Source: Saturnia japonica
Lineage: Eukaryota; Arthropoda; Insecta; Lepidoptera; Saturniidae
Length of the DNA: 64,000 nucleotides
Direction: 5' to 3'
Assembly (NCBI GenBank): GCA_033032175.1
Contig: CM065322.1
Coordinates: 13,702,001-13,766,000, forward strand
Position numbers and translations under genes: made by a program. Positions within the stretch are counted from its first letter, which is position 1; each line of letters starts with the position of its first letter. Of the stretch, positions 63,282-64,000 are shown one piece after another. A model generated the notes under the pieces. That model had not been told where the DNA came from. It saw only the letters and a list, made by a program, of their open reading frames with translations, and ran no database searches.

Positions 63282-64000
63282 TTAACAGTATGCCACCCGG
63301 GATCTCGCTATGGAGTCCCATTTAATGAACTCCGGGCAGTCCACACTAAACGCAGAATGCCCGGATTCTTCCTTTGTCCGTTTTGCCCTGTGGCACTTGA
63401 CACACATTGGGACCGCCCCCTCCGGACGTTTCTCGCACTCCCCCCTACGATGCTTCCCCAAGCAGTTGGCGCAGGCCTCCTCCTTTTTCCTACATGTACT
63501 CCTGCTATGCCCATAGCCCAGGCATATCGAGCATCTCGTTAGGGGGTACTGGACCTGTACGGGGCGGTAAAATATCCCAATGTGGACCCTCCCTGCGTCC
63601 ACGAGACGCTGCCACAGTTTGGGCACGACCTCAATACCGGGTGGCATTCCAGCGAATTACGTGCTCGTTTTCGATACTGCACTATTATCTTTTGTTCCTC
63701 CTTTGTTAAGGTCCCGGAACACATCCTTGTTTTGACCCTTTAGATGTTCAATCAATGCTTCATCCGTGAACTCAGTCAAAACCCCTTTTATTTCCACCAG
63801 TGGGTTTCGATTTTGCGGGGTCGAAACAGTGAGTTCCGTAGAGGAGCTGCGCAGCCATCACCTTAACGTTATGCTCGGCATGGCAGCGCAGCACGACTCT
63901 CTGATTGTTAATCCTCCTCACTGCATCAACCCTCGCACCCGTTTTGCTGGTGTTGGCCACCTCCTGTATTTTTTTTAAGGACCACTTAGCTAGTGGCCCT
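63282..64000 (-). pseudogene. R1-like ORF1 C-terminal half with zinc knuckles (partial at window edge)
   Basis: From the window end: GARVDAVRRINNQRVVLRC (63930), a shift near 63850, VEIKGVLTEF-type and KGQNKDVFRDL (63740) in further frames, RKRARNSLECHP, LWQRLVDAGRVHIG (63610) and the knuckles CSICLGYGHSRSTC, CANCLGKHRRGEC and CVKCHRAK...C. It ends RSRVAYC before TAA at 63282-63284. The same blocks in the same order occur in copy 1 at 488-1230. Confidence 0.8.

Larger units (their letters stand above)
60577..64000 (-). mobile_element. R1-like non-LTR retrotransposon, copy 2 (runs off the window)
   Basis: On the - strand the order is ORF1 C-terminal half, ORF2 endonuclease, RT, RNase H and a short 3' region ending near 60577. 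The ORF1 stop at 63282 and the ORF2 start region match copy 1 at 440-500. GC content is clearly higher than in neighbours. Multiple frame breaks make it inactive. Confidence 0.82.

Noticed and set aside
1..64000. Host genes, tRNA, rRNA, riboswitches or bacterial-type operons
   Set aside because: None could be recognised. All convincing coding sequence belongs to mobile elements, or to the DUF7869-like gene whose nature is uncertain.

Overview
This window is a dense graveyard of insect transposable elements. I can defend no ordinary host gene, tRNA, rRNA or CRISPR array. The composition is AT-rich. The mix of Ty3/gypsy (including a mag-like piece with a ~71-bp LTR), BEL/Pao, Ty1/copia, R1/I-like, Jockey-like and CR1-like elements, together with LINE 3' ends carrying short T-rich tandem tails, points to an insect, most likely a moth or butterfly. 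The order is inference; insect (or at least arthropod) is fairly safe.

Layout. 0-2.6 kb: the 3' end of a + strand non-LTR element, then a truncated R1-like element on the - strand. 2.6-6.1 kb: noncoding, with a G-rich tract and ATT repeats. 6.1-9.1 kb: a broken - strand gypsy element (A) carrying an inserted LINE tail. 9.1-10.4 kb: a 5'-truncated + strand non-LTR element. 10.6-18.0 kb: a BEL/Pao element with two apparently identical 204-bp LTRs and a 5-bp target duplication. Its gag is interrupted by the integrase half of a mag-like gypsy element, and its own integrase core is missing. 18.4-19.3 kb: the integrase end of another BEL element, inverted. 20.1-21.6 kb: a pogo-like transposase. 22.1-25.2 kb: a - strand gene joining pogo-type DNA-binding domains to a DUF7869-like core. 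25.2-29.2 kb: a decayed + strand gypsy element (E).

29.2-39.2 kb is a nest. Copia B (-) was entered by an LTR element that survives as a ~757-bp solo LTR (AACA duplication). That LTR was entered by copia A, a complete element of 4,698 bp with 208-bp LTRs that look identical and a CTATT duplication. Copia B also holds a 1.1-kb noncoding insert. 39.2-43.9 kb: a nearly full-length CR1-group element with coiled-coil/esterase-like ORF1, endonuclease and reverse transcriptase. 46.6-49.2 kb: a Jockey-like element that lost its endonuclease, so that gag zinc knuckles are fused in frame to RT. 50.4-55.2 kb: two blocks of ~1-kb tandem repeats in which some copies read as short-range interleaved hybrids of two unrelated sequences, probably an assembly or polishing artefact. 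54.7-59.8 kb: copia C, split by a DUF1759-gag LTR element, a gypsy gag piece and a R1-like ORF1 piece. 60.4-64.0 kb: a + strand RT scrap, then a second R1-like element (-) with RNase H, RT, endonuclease and ORF1, running off the window edge.

The genes do not work together as one system; each set encodes the mobility machinery of a separate element. Most frame breaks I could localise fall in mononucleotide runs, even in elements with identical LTRs. Some apparent pseudogenes may therefore be intact genes hidden by consensus errors. The two observations I rate highest are the BEL/mag chimera and the psq-HTH/DUF7869 gene.
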